From JAWVZU01 sp033722075 (lineage in GTDB: Bacteria; Pseudomonadota; Gammaproteobacteria; Xanthomonadales; SZUA-38): 12,423 nucleotides of DNA. Numbering within the stretch: position 1 is the stretch's first letter; each line of letters begins with the position of its first letter. Shown here one piece after another: positions 5,849-12,423 of this stretch. The translations under genes and the position numbers were made by a program. The stretch is taken from the NCBI GenBank assembly GCA_033722075.1, contig JAWVZU010000101.1, positions 1-12,423 of the forward strand, given 5' to 3'. The notes beneath the pieces are model-generated. The model had not been told where the DNA came from, searched no databases, and worked only from the letters and a program-made list of their open reading frames with translations.

Positions 5849-7978
5849 CCAGAGGAAGTTGACGGTGGCCCTGACAGTCCTCGCCTCCCCGAAGGTGCAG
5901 AAATTGGCGCCGGAGCGGACGAAACACGTCGCCGCATATTCGTCGTCGGTGAGATTCTGCATGTTCAGGGCAAAGCGGATGTTCTGCCAATCGTAGCTGA
6001 TTGCCGCATCCACCAGCGTGAAATCGGGCACCTCTACGGTGTTGGCGGCATCGCCGAAGTTCTCGCCCTGGTGGCGCACACCGAACCCGACCCCTAGGCC
6101 GTCGAAGATTCCCGCCTCGAAGCGATAGTCGGCCCACAGGGAGACGATCTGGTCCGGAATCTGGGTGAACTCGTTACCAACGATGGCAGGATTGGAGCTC
6201 TCTTCGATCTCCGTATCCAGGTAGGTGTAGTTGGCGAAGATGTCGAAACCGGCGGCCAGGTTGGCGACCAGCTCCGCCTCGAAGCCCTGGGAGCGTGCGC
6301 GACCGATCTGCACCGGCAGGAAGGTGGCCGGATCGAATTCGATCACGTTGTCCCGCTCCAGATCGAACAGCGCCATGGCCAAGAACAGATCGCCGCGTGC
6401 CGGCCCGTATTTCAGGCCCAGCTCATATTGGCGGCCCGTTTCCGGCTCAAAGGCGTTACCGTCAGCGTCAGTCCCCGAAACCGGCAGGAAAGATTCGGCG
6501 TAGCTGACATAGGGCACGAGGCCGTCCGCGAATTCGTAACCGACCCCGGCGCGGAAGGTGAACTCGTCGTCATCTGCGACCGTTTCCGAATCGAACAAAC
6601 GCGAGCTGGTCTCGCTCGACGTCATGTCGAAGCGACCGGAAAGGTTCACGATCCACGCGTCTCCGAGGCGCATCTGATCGACGAGATACAGGCCCGTTTG
6701 CTCGAGCTCGATGTCGTCGTCCTTGAAAGGAGCCGGGAGGGGGATGTCGGCACCGTAGACCGGATCGAAGATGTCAATGCTCGGCGCTGCCCCGAAGCTC
6801 TGGGTGGATCGCGCATCGGTGTACTGGTAATCGAGACCGGCGAGGAGGGTGTGGTGAATCGCCCCGCCCTGGACCTCGAAGCGAACCTGGTTGTCGAGCG
6901 CAAAACCATCCAGGCGTCCGAAATTGCCGAAGATGCCGCGATTGATGGTGCGCAGGTCCGGATCGATGCCGTTGCTGAAAACCACCGTGTCGTCGAGGTC
7001 CACGTAGTTGTAGCGGAAGTTCTGCTGCAGGGTGACACCGGAGTCCAGCGTGTGCTCGAACTCGTAGCCGATGGCGTACTCGGTCCGATCAACCTCGTCG
7101 ATGTCCGGTTCACCGGTGAACCGGTTGATGGGAACGACGCCATTCGGATTGGGCTCCAGCGTTCCGGGTCCCGGCAGGGCCTGGGAGTTCTTCGTATCGT
7201 CCTGCTGGTAGCTGGTCAGGATCGTCAGCCGGGTTGCCTCCGAGGGCCTCCAGGTCATGGATGGCGCGATGTAGATGCGGTCTTCCTCGACGAAGTCGAT
7301 CTGCGTGTCTGCATCACGCACCAGTCCGGTGAGCCGAGCTTGGAGATCGCCGCTTTCGATTAGCGATCCGTTGAAATCGAATTGCGCCTGGCGCCGGTCG
7401 TAGTTGCCGATCTCGACCTCGAGTTCCCGGAAAGACTCCGTCGTCGGCCGCTTCGAGATGTAGTTCACGAGGCCGCCGGGGCTGCCCTGTCCATAGGTGA
7501 CCGAAACCGGCCCGCGCGGGATTTCGATGCGTTCGGCGCCCCAGGGCTCCAGGTTGTAGCTGACCGAAAACCCCGGATTCCGGAGCGCGAGACCATCGCG
7601 AAAAATGCCGGTCGTGGCCGCATCGAATCCGCGGATCCGGATGTTGGTAAAGCGCGGCTCGATGCCGAAGGGCTCCGCCTGTATGCCCGGCACGTAGCGC
7701 ATGGCCTCCGTCAGCTTGCCGGCGTTCCAGGTATCGAGGAGGTCGCGGTTGATCACGGACACGGACACCGGGGTCTCCACGAGCGGGGTGGCGATCTTCG
7801 TGGCTGCAAGGGTTTCATCGACGACATAGCGCTTTGCGGTGACGCGGACTTCCTCGATCACCGAGTCGCCGGCCGGCTCGCCTCCCCCCTGCGGCGCAGC
7901 GACCGATGCAGTGCCGAAAAGCAGCGCGATGAGGGCGAGGTGTGAAGCGGGACCGGGGTGCGTGTTCGGAACATTCAT
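5846..7978 (-). CDS. TonB-dependent siderophore receptor
   Basis: The 710-residue outer-membrane receptor imports a ferric siderophore using TonB-transmitted energy. A signal peptide (about 1-28, ending SVA-AP) is followed by a TonB-box-like segment (SVIEEVRVT, about 39-47). The plug domain (about 60-175) contains TPVSVSVINRDLLD, IRIRGFDA and YGQGSPGGLVNYISKRP. A 22-strand barrel with alternating aromatic strands then runs to the C-terminal aromatic residue (NFLW). The ending NLTDDEYAATC...FC-x-FGEARTVRATV carries the paired cysteines and GE-x-R motif typical of FhuA/FoxA-like hydroxamate-siderophore receptors; the exact ligand remains unknown. No strong Shine-Dalgarno sequence precedes the ATG. 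Control by Fur is supported by the operator at 8016-8034. It is the first gene of the operon with the PepSY and small membrane proteins. Confidence 0.93.
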   Translation of the reverse strand: MNVPNTHPGPASHLALIALLFGTASVAAPQGGGEPAGDSVIEEVRVTAKRYVVDETLAATKIATPLVETPVSVSVINRDLLDTWNAGKLTEAMRYVPGIQAEPFGIEPRFTNIRIRGFDAATTGIFRDGLALRNPGFSVSYNLEPWGAERIEIPRGPVSVTYGQGSPGGLVNYISKRPTTESFRELEVEIGNYDRRQAQFDFNGSLIESGDLQARLTGLVRDADTQIDFVEEDRIYIAPSMTWRPSEATRLTILTSYQQDDTKNSQALPGPGTLEPNPNGVVPINRFTGEPDIDEVDRTEYAIGYEFEHTLDSGVTLQQNFRYNYVDLDDTVVFSNGIDPDLRTINRGIFGNFGRLDGFALDNQVRFEVQGGAIHHTLLAGLDYQYTDARSTQSFGAAPSIDIFDPVYGADIPLPAPFKDDDIELEQTGLYLVDQMRLGDAWIVNLSGRFDMTSSETSSRLFDSETVADDDEFTFRAGVGYEFADGLVPYVSYAESFLPVSGTDADGNAFEPETGRQYELGLKYGPARGDLFLAMALFDLERDNVIEFDPATFLPVQIGRARSQGFEAELVANLAAGFDIFANYTYLDTEIEESSNPAIVGNEFTQIPDQIVSLWADYRFEAGIFDGLGVGFGVRHQGENFGDAANTVEVPDFTLVDAAISYDWQNIRFALNMQNLTDDEYAATCFVRSGANFCTFGEARTVRATVNFLW

Positions 7979-8003
7979 TTTTAGGCATCTGGATCATTTC
8001 AGG

Positions 8004-8034
8004 AATGAGAATCTTAATGCGAATGATTCTTATT
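8004..8034. promoter_or_regulatory. Fur box (overlapping sites)
   Basis: AATGCGAATGATTCTTATT at 8016-8034 matches the Fur-type palindrome AATGAGAATGATTCTCATT at 17 of 19 positions. A second partial site, AATGAGAAT at 8004-8012, adjoins it, giving an array of Fur half-sites. It lies 26-56 bases upstream of the receptor ATG and between the promoter hexamers, so iron-loaded Fur would block RNA polymerase binding and repress the operon when iron is plentiful. Confidence 0.85.
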
Positions 8035-8040
8035 TGTAAA
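8011..8040 (-). promoter_or_regulatory. Promoter of the iron-uptake operon
   Basis: On the minus strand TTTACA (8040-8035; 5/6 to TTGACA) is followed after 18 bases by TAAGAT (8016-8011; 4/6 to TATAAT). Transcription would begin near 8004, about 25 bases before the receptor ATG. The main Fur box fills the spacer, which strengthens the assignment. Confidence 0.55.
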
Positions 8041-8278
8041 TACCTGACGGTGCTGCGGCAGGGGAGATGAAACGTCCAGCGGTGATCGTGGTCCGGGACA
8101 GCAGCGATTATCACTGAACAACCGCGGCCGTCATGAAGTCCTCGCCGAGTCGGCGCTGCGCGTTGCAGAGTTTGCCCGCGACTGCTGCTGGCCGGGCTTT
8201 GCCGAGGTCGCACCCAGAGCAAGGGGGCAGCATTGAAGGGCCCGGAACTACCCCATCGTATGCTGCCTCTGTGAGACG
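8041..8278. other. Intergenic region without a recognised gene
   Basis: This 238-bp stretch between the receptor promoter and the stop of the DUF6090-like gene holds no convincing coding frame. Two weak dyads are present: GTGAT...ATCAC around 8082-8114, and GGCAGCAT (8226-8233) with ATGCTGCC (8260-8267) separated by 26 bases. The second lies just past the stop of the gene at 8279 and might help end its transcript, but it lacks a T-tract. Confidence 0.4.
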
Positions 8279-9004
8279 TCAGCGCAAGGCGAGATCCTCT
8301 TCGAGTTCGGCCAGCGCCCGGTCCGACATGGCCAGGAGTTCCCGGTACGCATTGACCCAGTCATTGTGAATGTCGGTTGCCCAGTAGAAGCCGTTCTGGA
8401 TATAGCGGTCGCTCAATGCCTCGAGGTCGTAGCGCGCCCGCCGCTCCGGTTCGTTGGGCAGCACCCCGAAGTCATCCCCCTGCGCCGCGCTGTCATAGAG
8501 CTCGATGCGATGGCTCAGCCGATCGGCGAGGTCCATGGCCGTGCGGCGCCACCAGGAAAAGTTCGCGGCGGAGATTTCCTGGTAGGTGTAGAGATCGGAC
8601 ACCGCCTTCTTGAGCGGCTCCGACCCGAGCCTGGCGAACATGCCCGAGGCCACCATCTCCTCGTAGGCGGCTCGTGGCGGGGCGTGGCTGGGCAGCATGT
8701 CGACATAGATGAGGCCCAGCTCGAACTGGCGGTTGTTCCCGTCCAACACTTCATTTGCGGCCAGCGATGCATGGACGTGTGCGACCGCTTGGTGGTTGCG
8801 CTCGAGCAAGGGGATCATTTCAGCAAGCTGGCTCCGGTAACCGACCAGATCCGCCTGCAACCGCTGCAGGTACCGGGTCTCGGTTTCCTCGAGCTCGACC
8901 CGCTCCCGCCACTGGTCCAGCTGAAGGGCTGCAAACAACCCGACGAACACCACGACCAGTTCGAGGGTCAGCGTGCGCCAGTCCAACGCCATGATCCCGC
9001 GCAT
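8279..9004 (-). CDS. DUF6090-like membrane-anchored coiled-coil protein
   Basis: This 241-residue protein has one transmembrane helix at about 11-28 (TLTLELVVVFVGLFAALQ), then DQWRERVELEETETRYLQRLQADL, a long helical region outside the membrane. A DUF6090-like AAYEEMVASGMFARLG motif follows at about 117-132, and the charged tail ends DRALAELEEDLALR. Architecture and motif order match the protein at 264-1031, so the window carries two diverged members of this uncharacterised group. A second ATG lies four codons in (8992); neither start has a strong Shine-Dalgarno sequence. The last 54 bases are duplicated at 4411-4464 on the far side of the iron operon. The gene follows the diguanylate cyclase gene after 84 bp on the same strand and might be transcribed with it. 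Confidence 0.72.
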   Translation of the reverse strand: MRGIMALDWRTLTLELVVVFVGLFAALQLDQWRERVELEETETRYLQRLQADLVGYRSQLAEMIPLLERNHQAVAHVHASLAANEVLDGNNRQFELGLIYVDMLPSHAPPRAAYEEMVASGMFARLGSEPLKKAVSDLYTYQEISAANFSWWRRTAMDLADRLSHRIELYDSAAQGDDFGVLPNEPERRARYDLEALSDRYIQNGFYWATDIHNDWVNAYRELLAMSDRALAELEEDLALR

Positions 9005-9088
9005 GAATCGTCCACGGTTCCAATCCGGCCGTCAGCTTATCGGAATCCGGTCTGTTGCCGCCAGGCACCTCGTCAACGACTCGGCCCG

Positions 9089-11419
9089 TCAGTGCCAGCT
9101 CAGTGAATCCTCGTGCTCGAGTGAAGATTTCAGCGCCGAGCGGCGCCGCTTGAGGACCCGCGGCGGATCGGTCAACAGGTGGCCGAGCAGTTCATCGTCG
9201 TCCGACTCCTCGAAGTCCAGCCCGACCCAGGCGTTGCGCCGGCTCTTCTTTGCTGCATACAGACAAAGATCCGCAACATCGACGACCTGCTCCCAGCCGA
9301 CTCGTGAGGGATCGTCCCGAAAGAAAGGATAGACCGCGAAGCCGATGGAGCAGGTTCGGCGGATGGGTTCGTCGGCGCCGATGTCGAACTCATAGGTGGC
9401 GAAGGTCTCGCGCATGCGCTCGGCGAACCCGGGCGCTTCGGCACGATTCGCGAAACGCACGACGGCGAGAAATTCTTCCCCACCCCAGCGCACGATGTAA
9501 TCCTGTTCCCGAAACAGCTTTCGAAGGAGTTCGGCGGTTTGCGCAATGACCAGGTCGCCGGCTGCGTGGCCATAGGTGTCGTTGACCGACTTGAAGTGAT
9601 CCAGGTCGATAAGGAAGAAGAGCAGATCGGTGCCGTCCGTCTCACCGCGGCGATACTGCTGATCCACGAAATCGACATCGTCGGGAATCCGCGCCATGGC
9701 AAACCGACGATTCCGCAACCCGGTGAGGTCGTCGGTCAGGCTCTTCTTCTCGACCAGTGCATAGGCCGACTGGAGCTCTTCGTTGGCCTCCTGCAGATCG
9801 GCGGTTCGTTGCTCGACCAGAGACGAGAGTTCGCGGGTGATACGGCGTTGCGTGTACCGCTGGTAGGCGAGGAAGGCGATGATGAAAATGGCGACCAGGC
9901 CGACGACGATCCCGTTTCGCTGGGTGCGTCGTTTCTCGAGCAGGGCCTCCTGTTCGCTAAGAGCCAGCTCCTGGAGACGCTTTTCATAGTTCAGCCGGGC
10001 GATTTCGCTGTCTTTCTGTTCGGCCTCGAAGCGCGCGCGCAGGCCGGCGATCGTCCTGTCGCTCTCCTCGTTGAACAACTCGCGCTGGATGTCCACGTGC
10101 TCCCGGTAATGGCTCAGCGCGGACTGGAAATCACCCTCAGCCTCCGAAATCTCGGCCTTCTCGCGCAAAGCGGAGCTCAACAGTTCGCGGTCATCCTGTT
10201 CACGGGTCGCCCTCAGGACTTCGTCGACTGCCGTGTGCGCCTGCTGATATCGACCAAAGTGGCGCTCAATACGGGCCAGGTCCAGCTTCGGCCCGAACGC
10301 GACCGTTCGATCTTCCGAGTCGCCGGCGATGGCAAGCGCGCGCCGGGTGAAATCGAGCGCCGCCTCATAATCACCCTGGACCCTGGACACATCGGAAAGG
10401 CCGTTCAGCGCCCTGATCTGAAGCGACTCGGAGCCGATTTCCCCCGCGATCTCCAGGGCCTGCGTGTTGTACTGCAGCGCATCTTCGGCCATGCCTAGGT
10501 TGTTTGCGGCGATGGCCATGTTGGATAGCGCCAGGGAAATGCTGTGGCGGTCCTCCAACTGCCTCGCCAGCGCCAGCGCCTGTTCATAGACTTCCAGCGC
10601 CTGGTCCCACTTGTCGAGCTTGTGGAAAGTCAGGGCGATGTTGTTGAGCAGCGCCTGCTCGCTGTTGACGTTGCCGGTTTGGCGGCTGATAACCAACGCC
10701 TGCAGCATCGCCTCCAGGGATTCGTCGAGCCGGCCCTGGGAGCCATGCAGGATGCCGATGATGTTCAGCGCCTTGCCCTGCCCGCGGAGATCCTCCAGGG
10801 TCACGAATCGCTGGTAGGCCTGCTCGACCTGAGTGAGTGCGTCCGCGTATTGACCACGGAAGAACTGGATGATCGACAATTCATAAAGCGCTTTCGCAGC
10901 GCGCATTTCATCAGGCAGAGCCTCGGCCGCCTCGCCGGCCTGTGCAAACAGCGCTTCGGCGGCACTGAATTCGTCGCGAAGGCGCGCTGCAACCCCTCGG
11001 GCCAGGAGGACATCGATCCTGACTTTGGGAATACCGGCCTCTTCGGCGATCGCGTCCGCCCGGCCAAGATAGCGTTCGCCCTTCTGCATATTTGACTGGC
11101 TGACCAGAAGGCTTCCGGCATGCAGCAGGGCTTCGGCAAGCGCCCGTTGGTGATCGGCTTCCTCCAAAAGCGGGAAGAGCTGCTCGAGATAACCGATGGC
11201 CTGGCCCGGTGATTCGTCCCTGGTCAGCTCGACAAGTTGATTCAGCGCCTCGATGCGCCGGGGCGCCGGAAGTCTCGCCAGCGACTCCTCCAACCGGGCG
11301 ACCTCTTCGGCCTCCTGGCTGAGCACCGTGCGGGGTCCCAGGATCAGCAGGAGGGCGATACAGACCGACCAGCCAACTGAGCAGGCTACTGAAGACCACG
11401 GATTTGTCTTCCGCTCCAT
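9089..11419 (-). CDS. TPR sensor diguanylate cyclase (GGDEF)
   Basis: The 776-residue signalling protein makes cyclic di-GMP from two GTP in the cytoplasm. A signal sequence or first TM (about 11-35) is followed by a periplasmic stack of TPR repeats (about 80-450; for example KALNIIGILHGSQGRLDESL and WDQALEVYEQALALARQL). A helical linker, a transmembrane helix at 503-520 (GIVVGLVAIFIIAFLAYQ), a coiled-coil stretch (about 528-560) and a GGDEF domain (about 562-730) complete it. The active-site motif is GGEEF (646-650), with DLDHFKSVNDTYGH at 605-618. RxxD at 637-640, five residues before it, is an intact inhibitory I-site, so product inhibition is expected. The C-terminal tail (about 735-776) is acidic then basic. 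The ATG has no clear Shine-Dalgarno sequence. It lies downstream of csp but behind a strong terminator. Confidence 0.92.
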   Translation of the reverse strand: MERKTNPWSSVACSVGWSVCIALLLILGPRTVLSQEAEEVARLEESLARLPAPRRIEALNQLVELTRDESPGQAIGYLEQLFPLLEEADHQRALAEALLHAGSLLVSQSNMQKGERYLGRADAIAEEAGIPKVRIDVLLARGVAARLRDEFSAAEALFAQAGEAAEALPDEMRAAKALYELSIIQFFRGQYADALTQVEQAYQRFVTLEDLRGQGKALNIIGILHGSQGRLDESLEAMLQALVISRQTGNVNSEQALLNNIALTFHKLDKWDQALEVYEQALALARQLEDRHSISLALSNMAIAANNLGMAEDALQYNTQALEIAGEIGSESLQIRALNGLSDVSRVQGDYEAALDFTRRALAIAGDSEDRTVAFGPKLDLARIERHFGRYQQAHTAVDEVLRATREQDDRELLSSALREKAEISEAEGDFQSALSHYREHVDIQRELFNEESDRTIAGLRARFEAEQKDSEIARLNYEKRLQELALSEQEALLEKRRTQRNGIVVGLVAIFIIAFLAYQRYTQRRITRELSSLVEQRTADLQEANEELQSAYALVEKKSLTDDLTGLRNRRFAMARIPDDVDFVDQQYRRGETDGTDLLFFLIDLDHFKSVNDTYGHAAGDLVIAQTAELLRKLFREQDYIVRWGGEEFLAVVRFANRAEAPGFAERMRETFATYEFDIGADEPIRRTCSIGFAVYPFFRDDPSRVGWEQVVDVADLCLYAAKKSRRNAWVGLDFEESDDDELLGHLLTDPPRVLKRRRSALKSSLEHEDSLSWH

Positions 11420-11496
11420 ATGGTCAGTATTGGCTCAAGGGCGTGTTGGTCGCAAGGCCCCGCAACACGATGGCGAAGCGTCGCCGCGCGGAAACG

Positions 11497-11526
11497 AAAA
11501 AGGCCCCGCAACAAGTGCGAGGCCTT
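11497..11526 (-). terminator. Rho-independent terminator of the cold-shock gene
   Basis: On the minus strand AAGGCCTCGCA (11526-11516) pairs with TGCGGGGCCTT (11510-11500) as an 11-bp stem with one G-T wobble and a 5-base loop. It runs into a short T-tract (11501-11497). It lies 43 bases past the csp stop and separates csp from the diguanylate cyclase gene. Confidence 0.85.
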
Positions 11527-11568
11527 CTTCTTGAATCCTGTTTGCCGCGTCAGTGCGCGGCCGCTGGA

Positions 11569-11772
11569 TCAGGCGATTTCGACGTTGGTCGCGCTGGGGC
11601 CTTTCTGGCCTTGCTCAACGCCGAAGGTCACGGTTTGACCTTCCTGCAGCGACTTGAAGCCCGAGCCGCGGATCGCGCTGTGATGCACAAACACGTCCTT
11701 GCCACCCTCGGTCGGGGTGATGAATCCAAAGCCTTTCTCGTCGCTAAACCACTTAACGGTACCAGTTTGCAT
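11569..11772 (-). CDS. CspA-family cold-shock protein
   Basis: This complete 67-residue protein is a single cold-shock domain that binds single-stranded RNA and DNA and acts as an RNA chaperone. It carries RNP1 KGFGFI (13-18) and RNP2 VFVHH (27-31), with the usual TGTVKWF start and GPSATNV end. GAGG lies 9 bases before the ATG. It is monocistronic, with its own terminator downstream and an AT-rich, hairpin-containing leader upstream. Which csp paralogue it is, and whether cold induces it, cannot be told from the protein. Confidence 0.96.
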   Translation of the reverse strand: MQTGTVKWFSDEKGFGFITPTEGGKDVFVHHSAIRGSGFKSLQEGQTVTFGVEQGQKGPSATNVEIA

Positions 11773-11850
11773 CGGTAAATCCTCAATCTAAATAATAACT
11801 AAGCCCGGGCGACACGCCCGGAGTACTCCGAAAAAAAACACGGAGGTGCT
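11773..11850 (-). promoter_or_regulatory. Structured 5' leader of the cold-shock gene
   Basis: On the minus strand the leader holds a T8 tract (11838-11831), then the 12-base perfect palindrome CGGAGTACTCCG (11830-11819). A hairpin CCGGGCG-TGT-CGCCCGG (11821-11805) follows, then an AT-rich unpaired run and the Shine-Dalgarno GAGG. A further CTCCG at 11845-11841 can pair with the CGGAG at 11830-11826. These pairings exclude one another, as in leaders that change fold with temperature. The promoter itself was not identified. Confidence 0.45.
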
Positions 11851-12247
11851 GCTGTTCTTCGAGACTTCTGGAGAGGATCTACGACGCGGGAAGCGACGCA
11901 AGATACTGCCGGAAAATACTGCGAGGGAACTACAACTACCCGGACAAGGCTACCGGGATACGCTCCGGATAGCAAGAAAATCTGTACGATCCTCGCGATT
12001 GGCCGGGTGCCGGTTGGCGCCAGGGAATCATGGCTGGGCGAGTTTGATGCGCCCCGAAGGACCAGGCGCGAAACCATCGCTTGGGAGGCGGCCGGCGAAA
12101 TCGTCAGCCCACCTTGACGACATTCGGTCGTTGAATACGAACCGCCTGCTCGAGTCGAACCCTGTGCGTGCGTGAGAAACGGAGTCCAATCCGAACCAAC
12201 TGGCGCCCGATTGACGACTGCCGTGCTCGGTCGGCGATGATGCCTCC
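11846..12247. other. Intergenic region without a recognised gene
   Basis: This region of about 400 bp between the csp leader and the AraC-family gene has no reading frame with protein-like composition or a ribosome binding site on either strand. It should contain the csp promoter. Small dyads are present: CCCGG...CCGGG near 11940-11960, and ACGAC-ATTCG-GTCGT at 12117-12131. I see no tRNA, terminator with T-tract, or mobile element. Confidence 0.4.
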
Positions 12248-12423
12248 CTAGCCTGCGACGCCCGCAAGTATCGGCTGGAACATTCGTCGGTAGCGGCCGG
12301 GCGGCAACCCGGTTCGGCGCTTGAAGAGCCGGCGAAAGAACGACGCGTCGGAATACCCGACTTCGGCACCCACCTCGTCCACCGCCAGGTCCGTGGACTC
12401 GAGCAATCGCTTGGCCTCTTCGA
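12248..12423 (-). CDS. AraC-family transcriptional regulator, C-terminal part
   Basis: The last 57 residues of an AraC/XylS-type DNA-binding domain are visible; the rest lies beyond the window edge. The frame reads EEAKRLLESTDLAVDEVGAE, then VGYSDASFFRRLFKRRTGLP, then PGRYRRMF, ending ILAGVAG and stop TAG (12250-12248). VGYSDASFFRRLFKR-x-TG-x-x-P-x-x-YRR is the classic second helix-turn-helix and tail signature of the family. Its ligand and targets are unknown because the sensor domain is not in view. Confidence 0.9.
   Translation of the reverse strand, partial: EEAKRLLESTDLAVDEVGAEVGYSDASFFRRLFKRRTGLPPGRYRRMFQPILAGVAG

Noticed and set aside
6428..7363. 311-codon open frame on the plus strand
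   Set aside because: It is a shadow of the receptor gene on the opposite strand.
8226..8267. GGCAGCAT/ATGCTGCC inverted repeat as terminator of the DUF6090-like gene
   Set aside because: The stem is only 8 bp with a 26-base loop and no T-tract, which is too weak to call.
9539..10498. 319-codon open frame on the plus strand
   Set aside because: It is antisense to the TPR-GGDEF gene, whose motifs are unambiguous, and it shows no recognisable domain or ribosome binding site.
11805..11838. Hairpins followed by A8 read as a terminator
   Set aside because: On the plus strand the hairpin is followed by A, not T, and there is no plus-strand gene to end. On the minus strand the T8 tract precedes the hairpins, so neither direction fits a rho-independent terminator.
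12152..12164. On the minus strand GGTTCGACTC resembles the T-loop of a tRNA
   Set aside because: The flanking bases do not form the T-stem, and no acceptor, D or anticodon arms are present at the right distances.
11846..12175. 109-codon plus-strand open frame in the gap upstream of csp
   Set aside because: It has no ribosome binding site, no recognisable domain and low-complexity basic composition, and it covers the likely csp promoter.
12028..12369. 113-codon minus-strand open frame
   Set aside because: It overlaps the AraC-family gene in another frame; the AraC frame carries the clear helix-turn-helix signature.

Overview
The window looks like chromosomal DNA of a GC-rich gammaproteobacterium. 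Grounds for this are the high GC at third codon positions, a CspA-type cold-shock gene, a TPR/GGDEF signalling protein with a tail ending in an SS...SLSW-like motif that I associate with Xanthomonadales-like bacteria, and a Fur-type iron operator. A Xanthomonadales- or Wenzhouxiangella-like source is an inference I could not test. No phage, transposase, integrase, CRISPR, rRNA or tRNA is visible.

Layout. (1) 1-1940: the 3' end of a dienelactone-hydrolase-family gene (+) meets a minus-strand pair tail to tail: a secreted cupin-fusion protein (1056-1940) followed by a DUF6090-like membrane-anchored coiled-coil protein (264-1031). (2) 1941-2099: divergent promoter region with a 7-bp inverted repeat. 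(3) 2100-3539: PLP-dependent group II decarboxylase (+), convergent with a translationally coupled minus-strand pair encoding a secreted DUF4920 protein and a DUF3185 membrane protein. (4) 4236-4484: a strongly palindromic 82-bp element, then a 54-bp copy of the 3' end of the gene at 8279. (5) 4485-7978: minus-strand iron-uptake operon of TonB-dependent siderophore receptor, PepSY membrane protein and 64-residue two-helix membrane protein, driven by a promoter with a 17/19 Fur-box match between its -35 and -10 elements. (6) 8279-9004: a second DUF6090-like protein. (7) 9089-11419: TPR sensor fused to a diguanylate cyclase. (8) 11569-11772: cold-shock protein with its own terminator and a structured 5' leader. 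(9) 11846-12247: about 400 bp without a recognisable gene. (10) 12248-12423: C-terminal end of an AraC-family regulator, cut by the window edge.

How the genes work together. The iron operon is the one clear functional module: the receptor would import a ferric siderophore across the outer membrane, and the PepSY protein probably helps reduce or release the iron in the periplasm or at the inner membrane. The other genes appear to be independent housekeeping, signalling or envelope genes.

No complete undescribed system is obvious. The most unusual structure is the 54-bp direct repeat (46/54 identical, same frame, aligned stop codons) that brackets the iron operon. It resembles a duplication of a gene end made when the operon was inserted. 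Other points worth checking are the palindromic element at 4291-4372, the missing canonical start codon at the expected start of the PepSY gene, and competing hairpins in the cold-shock leader.
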